Positions 36,130 to 46,495 of a DNA stretch of 64,000 nucleotides are shown in pieces. Each line of letters opens with the position of its first letter. The stretch's first letter is position 1. Source of the stretch: Simmondsia chinensis (lineage: Eukaryota > Streptophyta > Magnoliopsida > Caryophyllales > Simmondsiaceae); NCBI GenBank assembly GCA_018398585.1, contig JAGTTD010000003.1, positions 10,982,637 to 11,046,636 of the forward strand. Direction: 5' to 3'. The notes beneath the pieces are model-generated. The model was not told the DNA's origin and did no database searches. It saw only the letters and a program-made list of their open reading frames with translations. Position numbers and translations under genes: made by a program.

Positions 36130-36420
36130 CTTACTCAAAGCCACCACCCACTTACTCAAAGTCACCATCACTTACTACAAATCACTAGCCAATTACTCTA
36201 AATTACAATTCACTTACTAAAAATCACCACCACTTACTCAAAATCATCATGCACTTACTCAATTCACTACTCACGTACTCAAATCACCACTCCCTCACTC
36301 AAAATCACCATCCACTTACTCAAAATCACAAGGTCACTTCTTAAACTCACCAATCACGTATTCAAAATTACCACTCATTTACTCAAAATTACCACCCACT
36401 TACTCAAAATTACTATCCAA
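36130..36420. repeat. Minisatellite, ~14 units of 20-22 bp
   Basis: Units follow cacttactcaaaatcaccac with lengths of 20-22 bp. The same unit, with gtactc in place of ttactc, occurs at about 53840-54420 and 54595-54710, and words of it in 14640-15200. Confidence 0.85.
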
Positions 36421-36631
36421 TCAATTTTTACAAATCTTTTACAATAATTAATTTTAAAAGATTCTTTTTAATTTCTTTCATTGTTTATAAAATATATTAA
36501 AAATTAATATTTTAAAATATAACAAAATAAATATTTTAATTATTAGTGTATCATTTACTATTCTATTCTAAAAACTTTTTTTAATGCAATTCCTTTTTTT
36601 ATTAAAAAATTTTCTTATTTTTTAAAATCAA

Positions 36632-37905
36632 CAATTGATTTAAAAATAAACTAACTATATGTCAATATTCAAAAAATAACCCAACTTTCTGTTCTAACAA
36701 AAAAATAACTCAACTCTAACTTTTCTACCAAAAGATAACCTAACTTTAACTTTTCTACCAAAAAATAACCCAACTCTAACTTTTCTACCAAAAAATAACT
36801 AAACTTTAAAATTAATCTAAAAATAACCCAACTCTAAAAATTTAATTTAAAAAATACTAAATTATGGTGCGTGGTATGATGCTCTGATAATATATTTTTC
36901 TTTTATGTATTTTTGGTTTGGCTTGTTCTCTATAGGGCTACAAATGAGCCAATCTGGCTCGCGAGCCGGTTGGACTCGGCTGGTTAAGGGCGCGGCTTGG
37001 GTTCGTCTAAACCGATTCGAGAGCTTGCTTGACTCATTTAAGGGCAGCTTGTTTAAATAAATGAGACAAATCAAATCGAGGCCAACTTGGTTCGAAAAGC
37101 TCACAAGCTGACTTGTTTATGGGCCCATAAGCCAGCACAATTATTGGCTCGCATGTCTATATTGCGAAATTGTGTTACATGTATATTTTTTTTATTTTCA
37201 ATTTTCATACATGATTTATTTTATTACCCCTTTTTGGAAATCAAAGTAATAATAATCATAAATGAGCATAACAAACCTAATAAATGAGCTTAACGAGCCT
37301 AGTAAATGAGCGCAATGAGTTGGCAAAACTCAGCTCGCCAGCTCGCTAAATAATAAAGCCTAAATGATACCAACACCAAGTTGGTCTCATTTAGTAAATG
37401 AGCTGAGCCGAGCACAGAGATGCGGCTCGGTTAAACAAATGATATCAATACCGAGCTGCTCTCATTTAGTTAATAAGCCGAGCCGAACAAGCTATGGTTT
37501 TGCTCAGCTCATTTGCTGCCCTAGTTCTCTGATTGTATTCCTCTGTTGTTTTGCTTGTTCTGCGCCTTGGGATGATGCTTTTTGGTGGGATTGTACTCAA
37601 TTATCAAAAAAAACGTACTTTTAGTTTGGTTAGGTGGGAAAAGAAATCAAGCCAAACCAAAGATACATAGAAGAAAAATATTTTATCAGAGCGTCATATC
37701 ACACGCCATACTTAGCCACCAATTCAATATTTTTTAAAATTAATTTTAGATTTTTGTTATTTTTTGGTAGAAAAGTTTTTGGTTAGAAAATAAAGTTTGG
37801 TTATTTTTCGGTATAAAAGTTAGAGTTGGGTTATTTTTTTAGTTAAAAAACAGAGTTGGCTTATTCTTGTGGTGTATTAACATATAATTAGATTACTTAT
37901 TATTT
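36632..37905. mobile_element. Non-autonomous MULE (MULE-B)
   Basis: The left arm (36632-36850) and inverted right arm (37735-37905) are built from aaaaataacccaactcta repeats as in the MULE at 1710-7305, beginning aattgatttaaaaataa. The centre carries many gagc/gctc words (agctcgc, gagccgagc) and a stretch shared with the element at 52518 (ttagtttggttaggtggga, aagccaaacc, catagaagaaaaatat). No transposase is present. Confidence 0.65.
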
Positions 37906-39288
37906 TTAAAATATAAAAAAAAAAGATATATAAAGGTTCACAGGTATTTATGAATGAACCAAAATGTTGTACGGTACAAAAATGGATTTCTATACCGTAG
38001 ACAAGGTGTAGTACCTGTGGGGGTGGGGATCCCATGTATGGTGGGAGAGAGAGAAATGTGGTTACATTATTTTTTAATTTTAAAATTATTATATTTAAAA
38101 ATTTATTAAAATTTTAATTATTTATATAAAATAATTTAATATATAAATTTATTTTTAACTATTAATCAATTAGATATTCGTTAAATTTTTATTGAAAATA
38201 TCAAAATAATTTATATATATTATTGTTATTATTTACTATATTTAATATAGTGAATAATAATGATTATATATGCTAGTCATTTCAGCATTTAGGTACCCAT
38301 TTAATTTGTGTTGAAAATATTGAAAAGACTTCTATATATTATCATTATTATTCACTATAATATAGTGAATAATAATGATAATATATGCAAGTTATTTTAA
38401 TATTTTCAACAAAAATTTAATGAATACCTAATTGATATATAGTCAAAAAATAAATTTATAAATATAGTAAATAGTAACAATAATACATGCAAGTCATTTT
38501 GATATTTTTAACAAAAATTTAACTGATATTAGTTGATAAATAGTCAAAAAATAATATGTTTGGAGTATGAAATTGAAGCCTGAAATTGGGGCCCATAATT
38601 TCAATTTTATTGTTTGGTTCACCTGCCGGAATTGGAATTACAATTCCATTATCCAATTCTGTGGAATTGGATTTTAATAGAAATTCATACTTTCAAATTC
38701 CTTAAAAAAAGTGGCCAATAGCAACAAAGCAGTTTCTATTGCTATTGGCTATTTTTTTGTTACTATAGCTTTTAGCAACAGAATTTTGTTTGTTGCTGCG
38801 TTGTTGCTATTGCCGCTGTCACTAAAAGTTATAGCAACAAAAAATACGAGTTGTTGTTATTGCACCCCAATAGCAACAAACTGGTCATTGTTTCTAGATT
38901 TGTTAATATTGCCTTTTGCAACAATATGACAACTGTTGCTATTAGTTACAGCAACAAAGTACTTTCTGTTGCTATTGATTACAGCAACAAAGTGCTTTCT
39001 GTTGCTATTGGTTACAGCAGCAACAAAGTTACACCAATGTCATTATAGTTCTTTCACTATTGCTATTAATAATAACATTGTACTTCTGTTTCTAAATTTT
39101 GTATTTTTCAACCAATTAGAACACATAATTGAAAATAACAAAACCAAAAGCCCTACATCCTCATCATACCAATGGACAAATTAGTCATGTATTACATACA
39201 ACTAGAATCATCCATAAATCCAAACAAAAAAAACACATAGTTGAGCAAAACACAACATTTAATAAAATTCTTCTTATCATTTGCAGGT

Positions 39289-41310
39289 TTAGAAAAACAC
39301 ATAATAAACTTCATTCCCCTCTTCCATTGCATCATCCTCGTCTTCTAAGATATTATCCTCATCTTGTTCCTCATAATAAACTTCATCATCACGAGATGAA
39401 CTAGCTTCCTGTAAAACAAAGATAAACAAACCAAAACTTTTGTAAGGGTGGAGATCACTTGCCTTTAGAGTAGGTAGCCGCATGTCAAAAGTGCATAGAG
39501 TGTTTTAAGTAAAAAAATAGTCATGTTGCAACCTCTAGCAAAACAAACTTTAAAAGAGAGCAATGCAAATCCAAATCAATTAAACAAACGATATCCAACC
39601 GAGCCTAAAGAAAAGGTTAAATTAAATAAGTAGTTTACAAATTCATCACAAATAACCCAATCTTCTTAGTTATCTAATTTAGATACCAAATATGCATAAT
39701 ATAAAATCACAAGCTTATAGAATTATAATTATTTTAATAGTATTATCACAAACCGCAAGCACCATTAGTATAACTACTTGGAACATAAACAAAAATACTA
39801 GTTTCACCAAAGACCAAAACTAGTACATTCTTACATTCATACATTTTTTTTAAGTATTAGTATAAAAACATGTTTCTTCTGTAGAATCGAAGCAAAAACA
39901 AAAATTTTCAGATGAAGAACCCCTATTAGAAAAGTGTTGCTACAAAAATGCTTGTCCAAAAAAACTTGGCCAAAGGACCTAAATCTAGCTTCCACAGCGA
40001 CTAGTTCTTCGAGATGCATCAATCCAAGAACAAAGGCAAAAGCAATGTGGATAATATGATCATTGCAAAGAAAGCATTGGTCCAATGGTAAAAGCACAGT
40101 TGATAACAAAAGTATGAGGTCTTCATTCAAAGACACAAGCGTGTGCATCAGAGAGATTCCCATTGTAAGACAAATCATTATACCCTCCGGATCTCGGAGT
40201 CTCTAATGTCCCTGTCTAGTTTTATTGTCATCTGCACACCTCTATACAATACCCACTTTGGTTTATCATGCAATTGAAACAAAAACATTCCCATTGAGTC
40301 AATTTGATCCTTATACACTATTAATTATAACTATTTAGTCCCTGTACAACCAGACCCTGTGTAGGCGGGAGCCCTTGAGGCACTGGGTATGTTCCTTTTA
40401 GTCCCTGTACAATTCACTTTGTATCAATTTTGATATCAACTTCGAGATGAAATCTTTAATGCCCCAGTCACAAGTGTGTTTGCTTTTGAATTGACCCAAT
40501 CATAAAAATTGCATTGTTTACTTCAATGTTCAGCAAAGGACTAAGATGAAAAAATGTGATTTATATAAGTACGAACTCTTGTTTGGATTCTGCACAAAAG
40601 AACCCATATTAAGAGCCTGTACATGAAATAAATTAAGAACTATAATCCCGAATCCATGTTTTAAAAAGCAAAAGAAAAGCAACAATTTTCATCAGAAAAA
40701 ACATTAAAATTCACATAAAAAAGGGGTCAAACGAGCACGTAATCCGAAATAAATAGGGGACATACTAAGATTTGCTCCATAATGTAAGAAAACCCATAAG
40801 AATTCTATGAAGAAGAAGAACCCCAGGAGAGAGAAAATTCAAATCCGGGTGTTTTTCTATCCATAGTATGAAAACTAAATTAGTACAACTCGAGACCAAC
40901 TCTGCTACATCCACCCAAGCCACCACAAAACTATGGATAGAAAATCCAAATAAATAAACTTCAACATTCAATCCAAAGTAATTAAACTTTATATTATATG
41001 GAATTTCAAAGCAATGCAAAAGCACACTAACCTTGTTTCCCCTCTTCGTCATAGTTGCCATTAGAAAATCTACCTGCTCACAAACAGATTTCAAGCTTTG
41101 TTTTACATATTTGAGCTCAGCCTCCAAGTTCCTATTTTGCTTTTGCTCTTGAGCCAAGAGAGAGCGTTTCACACTAGATCGAGGGACTTTAACGCCCAAC
41201 CCATATGTCTTCGCGTATCCATTCTTGTCTTCTCCGACAACTTGTACAAAGATTTTTTTGCGTTCCTCAACTCGTGTTGCCTCGTCATGATCCTGTGGAA
41301 GCTCTTCTAG
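39289..41310 (-). pseudogene. Plant En/Spm (Ptta-type) protein, C-terminal exons
   Basis: The exon at about 41032-41310 encodes RVEERKKIFVQVVGEDKNGY, then YGLGVKVPRSS and a coiled-coil LEAELKYVKQSLKSVCEQVD, ending at a donor (GT at 41030-41031). The (I)F(V/I)xVVGxDxxGxxxxYGLG motif plus coiled coil is the C-terminus of plant CACTA-associated proteins (Ptta/En/Spm family), which bind sub-terminal repeats. A likely last exon at 39289-39408 begins after a tacag acceptor and encodes an acidic tail (EASSSRDDEVYYEEQDEDNI and on) ending in TAA at 39289. The N-terminus is absent, so it is treated as broken. The link between the two exons across 1.6 kb is inferred. Confidence 0.6.
40350..40396 (+). 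mobile_element. Severely 5'-truncated Angio-SINE with perfect 16-bp target duplication
   Basis: Only the 3' 47 bp of the SINE (ccagaccctgtgtaggcggg to gggtatgttcc) is present, flanked by TTTAGTCCCTGTACAA at 40334-40349 and 40397-40412. The duplication proves integration of this stub by target-primed reverse transcription. It lies in the intron-like part of the CACTA gene. Confidence 0.85.
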
Positions 41311-41549
41311 TCAAATACCCAAACAATCAATCTTGGCCATGGAGAATAATACTAAGACGTCTTTCCACACATGTTCACTAGCCCTTTTTTGTATTTTCTT
41401 TACTTTTTTTACCAAATTGAAGGCACACGGCTCATGTCAGAAAATCATATAAGAATCTAGAGATTTCCACATTCACTGTGTGATATGCAAACTGATGAAA
41501 ATAAAGACTATAAACAAAAAGAACTGAGAGGAAGTCCAGATGGACTAAC

Positions 41550-42493
41550 CCAACGTAAAGTCGATCTTTCACGACATCAAAATAGAAGTTTGAGAGATCA
41601 GCAATCACGAACCGTTGAATAATCTGATCACAGAATATGAAGATTCATAAGTACTCCAGACAACAGCAACCAAGATCACTTTCAGCTATCCAAACGAAAT
41701 AATTGGGTATTAACAGATACGAGATGAAAGTAACACAGTATCTAACAAAGTATACAGGAATCAAAGCATTTCGTAATCAGTTTAATCTAAATAATGCTGT
41801 TCTGTTTTCGCTCATTGCGTAATAAAATTTCTACTTCCACGCATACTCAATAAACAACGCATTCAAATTTTAGCCAACTTGAATGTCATCATAAGTCTCT
41901 CTGCTAGGGACGGAAATCTTTTAATCCACTTGCATCTAGAACAGAGATATTCACAAATCATCCCAAAATCGACTCTAAAAAATATAATCATTAAGGTATT
42001 CTAACAAGGAAATTTGAGCTTTTATCTCACATTTAAACCGGAGGTAAAGAAATTGTAAGGTAGATAGAGCTATGGTGGAATCACGTACAAGCTTTTGGCA
42101 TACACTTAATGGCCTAGAAGTCACAATAGCCTATAACAACCATTTACAGAAAGATTACCCACCTGAAATATTTTGAAGAACTGATATATTTCATAGCTCT
42201 CGGTAATGTTCTTTACAACATTCTCGAGTTGAAATAGTGCATGTTGATCAATCATTGGTAGATCACCGTAAGGAACAGAATCATCAACCTGCATATACCA
42301 GAAATAAAAAGAAAAACCACTGCAAGGAAAAGGTTATGGTGGGGACTGCGCAATTTTGAAAAAAAATAAGACTTCTCGAATTGGAATTATAATGTCAGAA
42401 TTTTCAAACCTTCTAGTCATGCAAGTTTGACAAAAGATACCGCAGTGTTCCTCGCCGCTTACGGTATATGTTAGACATCTGACGAAGGATTTG
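41550..42493 (-). pseudogene. Captured isoleucyl-tRNA synthetase exons (organellar type)
   Basis: Three consecutive minus-strand exons are seen. At 42410-42493: QILRQMSNIYRKRRGTLRYL, then LSNLHD, a stop, and K before a GT donor. At 42163-42288: 42 codons with YGDLPMIDQHALFQLENVV and ESYEIYQFFKIFQ between ag/gt signals. At 41550-41623: IIQRFVIADLSNFYFDVVKD then RLYVG before a GT donor. This is the C-terminal, anticodon-binding-side region of bacterial-type IleRS used in plant chloroplasts and mitochondria. The stop replaces the Trp expected in LHDW (TGG to TAG). Neither the catalytic domain nor the downstream exons are present. Retained introns show capture of genomic DNA, not of an mRNA. The segment lies inside the CACTA element. 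Confidence 0.8.
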
Positions 42494-42786
42494 TTACAAG
42501 ACTCAAATTCATGTAATTTGTATTTTACTAACTATAATCTGAATCAACAACTCAAATTCACTACACAAGCACTGAAACAAATCAAAAGCTAAAAAATATG
42601 ACAAAAATAGAACTCATCATCATGAAGTATCAAACATTATAATCTACTACATTAGAACTCATTGAAATCTACATTTTTAAGAGAGGAAATATCTTAAAAC
42701 ACCATATGCTTAGTTCATATTTTCTCAAAATCAAGCATAAAGCGAACAAACTAATCATTATAGCATACATCAAAACTAACACTACA

Positions 42787-43568
42787 ACGATAGAATTTTC
42801 AATGATAAACATGCAACAACGCAAGAAGTGTCTGACCTTGTCAAATACCGAGCTGCAATGTGGATAAAAGCAACCCACGAAGATCTTCCCTTCACAGTGC
42901 ACCAGATCACATCAGATATCCAGACTGTATCAACATGGAAAAAGAAAGACCAACTGAGACCTGTGATTGCTTGGTCCCCACCAGAACAAGGTGTCATGAA
43001 GTGGAATGTTGATGGTTCTTCAAACGGCAAGCCGGGAACAGCGGGCATTGGAGGTGTCCTTTGGAATCATCAAGGCAACATCATATGTGTGTTCTCCATC
43101 CCAATTGGCATACAAGACTCAAACTTTGCCAAAATTGAAGCGATCAGAATTGCACTAGAGACATCATTAGAAAGTCAGACACTAAAACAAAGAAGAATAA
43201 TTATTGAATCAGACTCAAATAATGCAGTTACATGGGCCAATAGCTTTGATGCTTCGCCGTGGAATGTCGCCAACATTGTTAACAGAATTCACATGCTAAG
43301 GAAACAATTCTCATGGATCTCCATCATCCATCAAAGAAGGGAGGTAAACCAAGTTGCGGACTCACTGGCAAAAAACGCTGTTTCAAGGACTTCCCCGCTA
43401 ATAGCATGGTCCTCATAATGATCTTCATTGTACATTCCAAATGATTTGTCTTTTCTATCATTCCACATTTAGTTGTTTGTGGAATTTTTTGGGCCCTCTA
43501 AAACTTTTGGGCATTGTTTTTATGTAATTACTTTCATGATTAATGAATTTTCAACTATCAAAAAAAAT
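42787..43568 (+). mobile_element. 5'-truncated LINE with RNase H domain
   Basis: The 782-bp insertion is flanked by an 18-bp duplication ATCAAAACTAACACTACA (42769-42786 and 43569-43586) and ends in a short A-rich tail. Its reading frame (42828-43418) encodes an RNase H domain of the type at the C-terminus of plant L1-like ORF2: WNVDGSS (first Asp), AKIEAIRIAL (Glu), IIIESDSNNAV (Asp), NQVADSLAKNA (Asp). All four acidic positions are kept and the frame is open, so the insertion is young relative to its surroundings. RT is absent; the copy cannot move itself. Confidence 0.85.
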
Positions 43569-43919
43569 AATCAAAACTAACACTACACCAAACACTAACA
43601 CATTAGATAATCATATATTAAAATATTCAATCCTCAACAAATTGACTGTAATCTTACATTAAACTACTCAATTTTCAACAAATTAACAGGAATCTTATAT
43701 TAACCCTATTTTGTACCTGAAACAACAAAACGATGAAACGAAAGAGTGAAGACCTAAAGATGAGATTTATAATACTTTCAAACAATGTAAACCTAGTATA
43801 ATCGAATAGTGAACTGCGAATTAAACTATATCACAACTGAAATTGAAGCACGAAATTGATACATTCACAATAGAGTCAAGCTTGCAGTGTCAAACCCCTT
43901 CTCTCTACTAGACCTGCAA

Positions 43920-44110
43920 CAGGGACACAAAACTAAATTAAAGAAGTGAAGAGCCAAGTGAAGGGACGAGCGAAAGAGAGAACGTAGAGATGAGCGAGAG
44001 AGAGAGAGCGTATAGGAGCGAGAGAGAGAGTGAAGCGAGCGTACAGGCGAACAGAGAGACTGAAGCAGGCGAACAGAGAGACTGAAGCAAGCGAACAGGG
44101 AGAGGGGTTG
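43920..44110 (-). promoter_or_regulatory. CT-rich leader region of the CACTA gene
   Basis: On the minus strand this is a CT-rich leader-like stretch with imperfect tandem copies of ctctctgttcgcctgcttcag (about 44045-44100). Similar CT-rich 5' leaders precede many plant genes. It could also derive from the captured host gene. No TATA box is claimed. Confidence 0.35.
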
Positions 44111-45706
44111 TAATTTAGGGCATTTTTTTTATTTTTTAAAATATTAATGAAATTTTTAATACCCAAATTTGGGCTTTGGCAGGAATTTTTTACCCAAAAA
44201 TTTGTGAATTGACATAAAATTTTAAAATTTTGCCAATATTAAATTTATGTAATGTATTTAGAGGACAAAAAAGTTAATATAATTGAATTATCTATATGTC
44301 TTTGACAAATTATTTTTTAATTTTTTTACAACGTAATATTGGTGGGAAGTAAAAATTCGTTTCTTACCTCATGACATATAAAAAATTTTCTATTAAAATA
44401 CCATTACTAACAAACACAGGTGTATTGTTAGTAATGCTATATAGAATACCAACAGACTGATTTTCTGTTACAAAAGGGGTTAGCTTTGTATGATATTTTG
44501 CATTTGCAACAAAAAAAAATTTTCGTTGCTATTGGTAAATTAATTGTAACAGAAAATTTTCTAGTTTGTTACTATTGGTCACTTTTTTTGTAGTGGGGTA
44601 AGGAATTGCAATCCCATAGTAACTTCACTGACCCAAAACCCAAAATAACCCTATTTGATCTACTCAAAGCCAAGATGATTCAAAAATCTAAAGACTTATA
44701 CACAATCTAAAATTTGACCCAAACCTAAAAATCACCCAACTCGAGTAACTTGAACTTGAAATAACTAAAATTACCTTAGCTCAAAGATCTGAAGTGACCC
44801 AACTCGATTGATCTATAACTCGAGATGACTCAAATCTAAAAAATGAAACTACTCGACTTGAATGTGATGTAAACAAGATGAGCCGAAGTGGAACCCCACC
44901 AAATTAACCCAAAACATAATACGACCGAAACCCAAAATGACCCAACCCATCTCAAACTCAGCCTAAGATGCCTTGAAACTTGAAATGATACAGCTCGTTT
45001 GTCCCAACACTAAAATGACTTGAGCTTGAAATGACCTAAATCAACCAACCCGATCAATTTTAGCTTGAATCCTGAAAAAACCTAACCCGAGTAACTAAAA
45101 ATCCGAAATAAAATGAACACTAATGCCCCGACGCGATACTGGCCCGGATTTGACTCGAACCTTGAATAGCTCAAACTCAAAGTAAATCGCTTAGACCCTA
45201 GTAACTCCAATGCAATGTGAATTGCTCCCCACCAAAATCTAGTTGTTGTTGATTCAAAGCTCCAAATTGTCTAACTAGATTGACCGCAAACCCTTGATAA
45301 TTTGAATAATTATGTAATTATAATTCTGACATCCAACTCCTTTGATGAACCAAACAATGGAATTTCAATTCCATCAGTATTCAAATTCCATCAGAATTGG
45401 AATTAGAATTACAATTCCACAGTCTAATTCTAATTCCATATGTCAAACAGAGCCTTATATTAAAACTATTTTATATGAATAATTTAAAATTTTAATAATT
45501 TTTAAATACATTAAATTTAAAAATTAAAAAAATAAAATAACCCCACCCCTCTTTCTCTATCTCCTCTCTCCCTCCCACCGCTAGACGTTTCTACTGTACA
45601 AAAAAATAAATAAAAAATAAAAGTGGGTGAAGAAAAAGAATATGAGCCATTGCTTTTTTTGTGACTAGATCTTAGCCATTTATTTTGATATGGGTTACCT
45701 GCTTAA

Positions 45707-45946
45707 AATGTAAAGGAAAGGAACATACCCAGTGCCTCAAGGGCTCCCGCTTACGTAGGGTCTGGGGGGCTGATGTACGCAACCTTCCCCCTTCAGGGTG
45801 TTAACCTGAAGAGAGGCTGTTTCCCAGTGCCCCCAACCTGAGGGTGAGGACTTTCTAGGAGGTCACCCACCCTGGTACTACTCTCGCCCAAGCACACTTA
45901 ACTTCGGAGCTCTAATGGGATCGGTGACGGCATCGGTGCCCTCGTT
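45707..45946 (-). mobile_element. 5S-headed Angio-SINE, copy 2
   Basis: Full-length, minus strand, with a perfect 14-bp target duplication GGTTACCTGCTTAA (45693-45706 and 45947-45960). The head matches 5S rRNA (GAGCTCCGAAGTTAAGTGTG, cttgggcgagagtagtacc, gggtgacctcctag), and the body runs gggaaacagcctctcttcag, ggttgcgtacatc, agaccctacgtaagcgggag, cttgaggcactgggtatgtt. Confidence 0.9.
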
Positions 45947-46079
45947 GGTTACCTGCTTAACAGGTAATTCTTAAAAAAAAAAAAAAAAAAGCAAAGACCT
46001 CTTTACACACACTTACTCTCATCCCTCTTCCATAATGAAGGGAAAAAAAAAAATAACGATGAGATCGTAATACGATTTT

Positions 46080-46306
46080 ACAATTCTACTAATTCGGGGG
46101 GGGGGAAGTGTGGGTTGAGATTTGAGATTGGGAGAGGAGAGAGAGTGATGGGTGGAGAGAAAGAAAGATGAGTGGTGATTTGAGTTTGAGAGGAGAGAGA
46201 GGGTGATGGGTGGAAAGAGAGGGATAGATGGGTGGCGGGGCGGAGGTCGGTGGCGGTAGCCAAAGATGAGTGGTGGTGGAGGTGGGCGACAGTGATGGTG
46301 GTCGGT
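46080..46306. repeat. Left arm of a foldback locus (part 1)
   Basis: gttgagatttgagattggga, gagagagtgatgggtggaga, gatgagtggtgattt and ggcggaggtcggtgg recur inverted at 54400-54640 (caccaccatcc, cccatcactctctct, cccaatctcaaatctcaac, gacctccgccc). The hAT element at 46307-53719 interrupts this arm, which continues at 53728. Confidence 0.6.
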
Positions 46307-46439
46307 CAGAGGCGGATGCACCGTTGAACGACTGGGGGCACTGGCCCCCGGTGACCTTTGACAAATACACATAGGAATTTTTGACATGACCCTACCAAAA
46401 ACATAAAATGACTTTAATGCTCTCAATCATTTTCTTCCA

Positions 46440-46495
46440 ATACTATTAAATCTCATGCCCCTTATTTTAAAAAAAAAAGAAAAAGAAAACTTCAT
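46440..46495 (+). repeat. 56-bp direct repeat flanking MULE-G (left copy; right copy 52236-52290)
   Basis: atactattaaatctcatgcc..aaaacttcat here and atactattcaacctcatgcc..aaaacttcat at 52236-52290 are the same stretch, differing mainly in A-run length. Mutator duplications are 9-11 bp, so the extra ~45 bp calls for another explanation. Confidence 0.8.

Larger units (their letters stand above)
38701..44595 (-). mobile_element. CACTA (En/Spm) element with captured host exons
   Basis: The right end reads, on the minus strand, CACTACAAAAAAAGTGACC followed by sub-terminal tagtaacaaac and tagcaacg words. The left end is the inverted counterpart (aaaaaaagtggccaatagca) with its CACTA bases lost, followed by many tagcaacaaa copies (38710-39010). 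These are the hallmark sub-terminal repeats of CACTA elements. Inside, on the minus strand, are a CT-rich leader (about 43920-44110), exons of isoleucyl-tRNA synthetase (41550-42493) and the C-terminal part of a plant En/Spm protein (39289-41310). A LINE (42787-43568) inserted later. Most transposase coding sequence is missing. Confidence 0.75.
38553..45454. mobile_element. Middle TIR element (MITE-like) of the nest
   Basis: tgtttggagtatgaaattga at the left matches tgtttgacatatggaatta read inward from the right. Both arms carry ggaattggaattacaattcc and tgtttggttcac/atc words. Without the CACTA it would be about 1 kb. The right arm region 44600-45300 contains low-complexity gacccaac / tcaaaatgac repeats. 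Confidence 0.5.
37972..45602. mobile_element. Outermost TIR element of a three-layer nest
   Basis: Left flank 37972-38165 (ttgtacggtac..gtggggatcccat..ggtgggagagagagaaa then AT-rich) is matched inverted at about 45445-45602 (AT-rich then cccctctttctctat..tctccctcccaccgctaga..actgtacaa). Inside it lies a second pair of inverted ends (38553/45454), and inside that the CACTA element. The superfamily is not determined. Confidence 0.45.
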
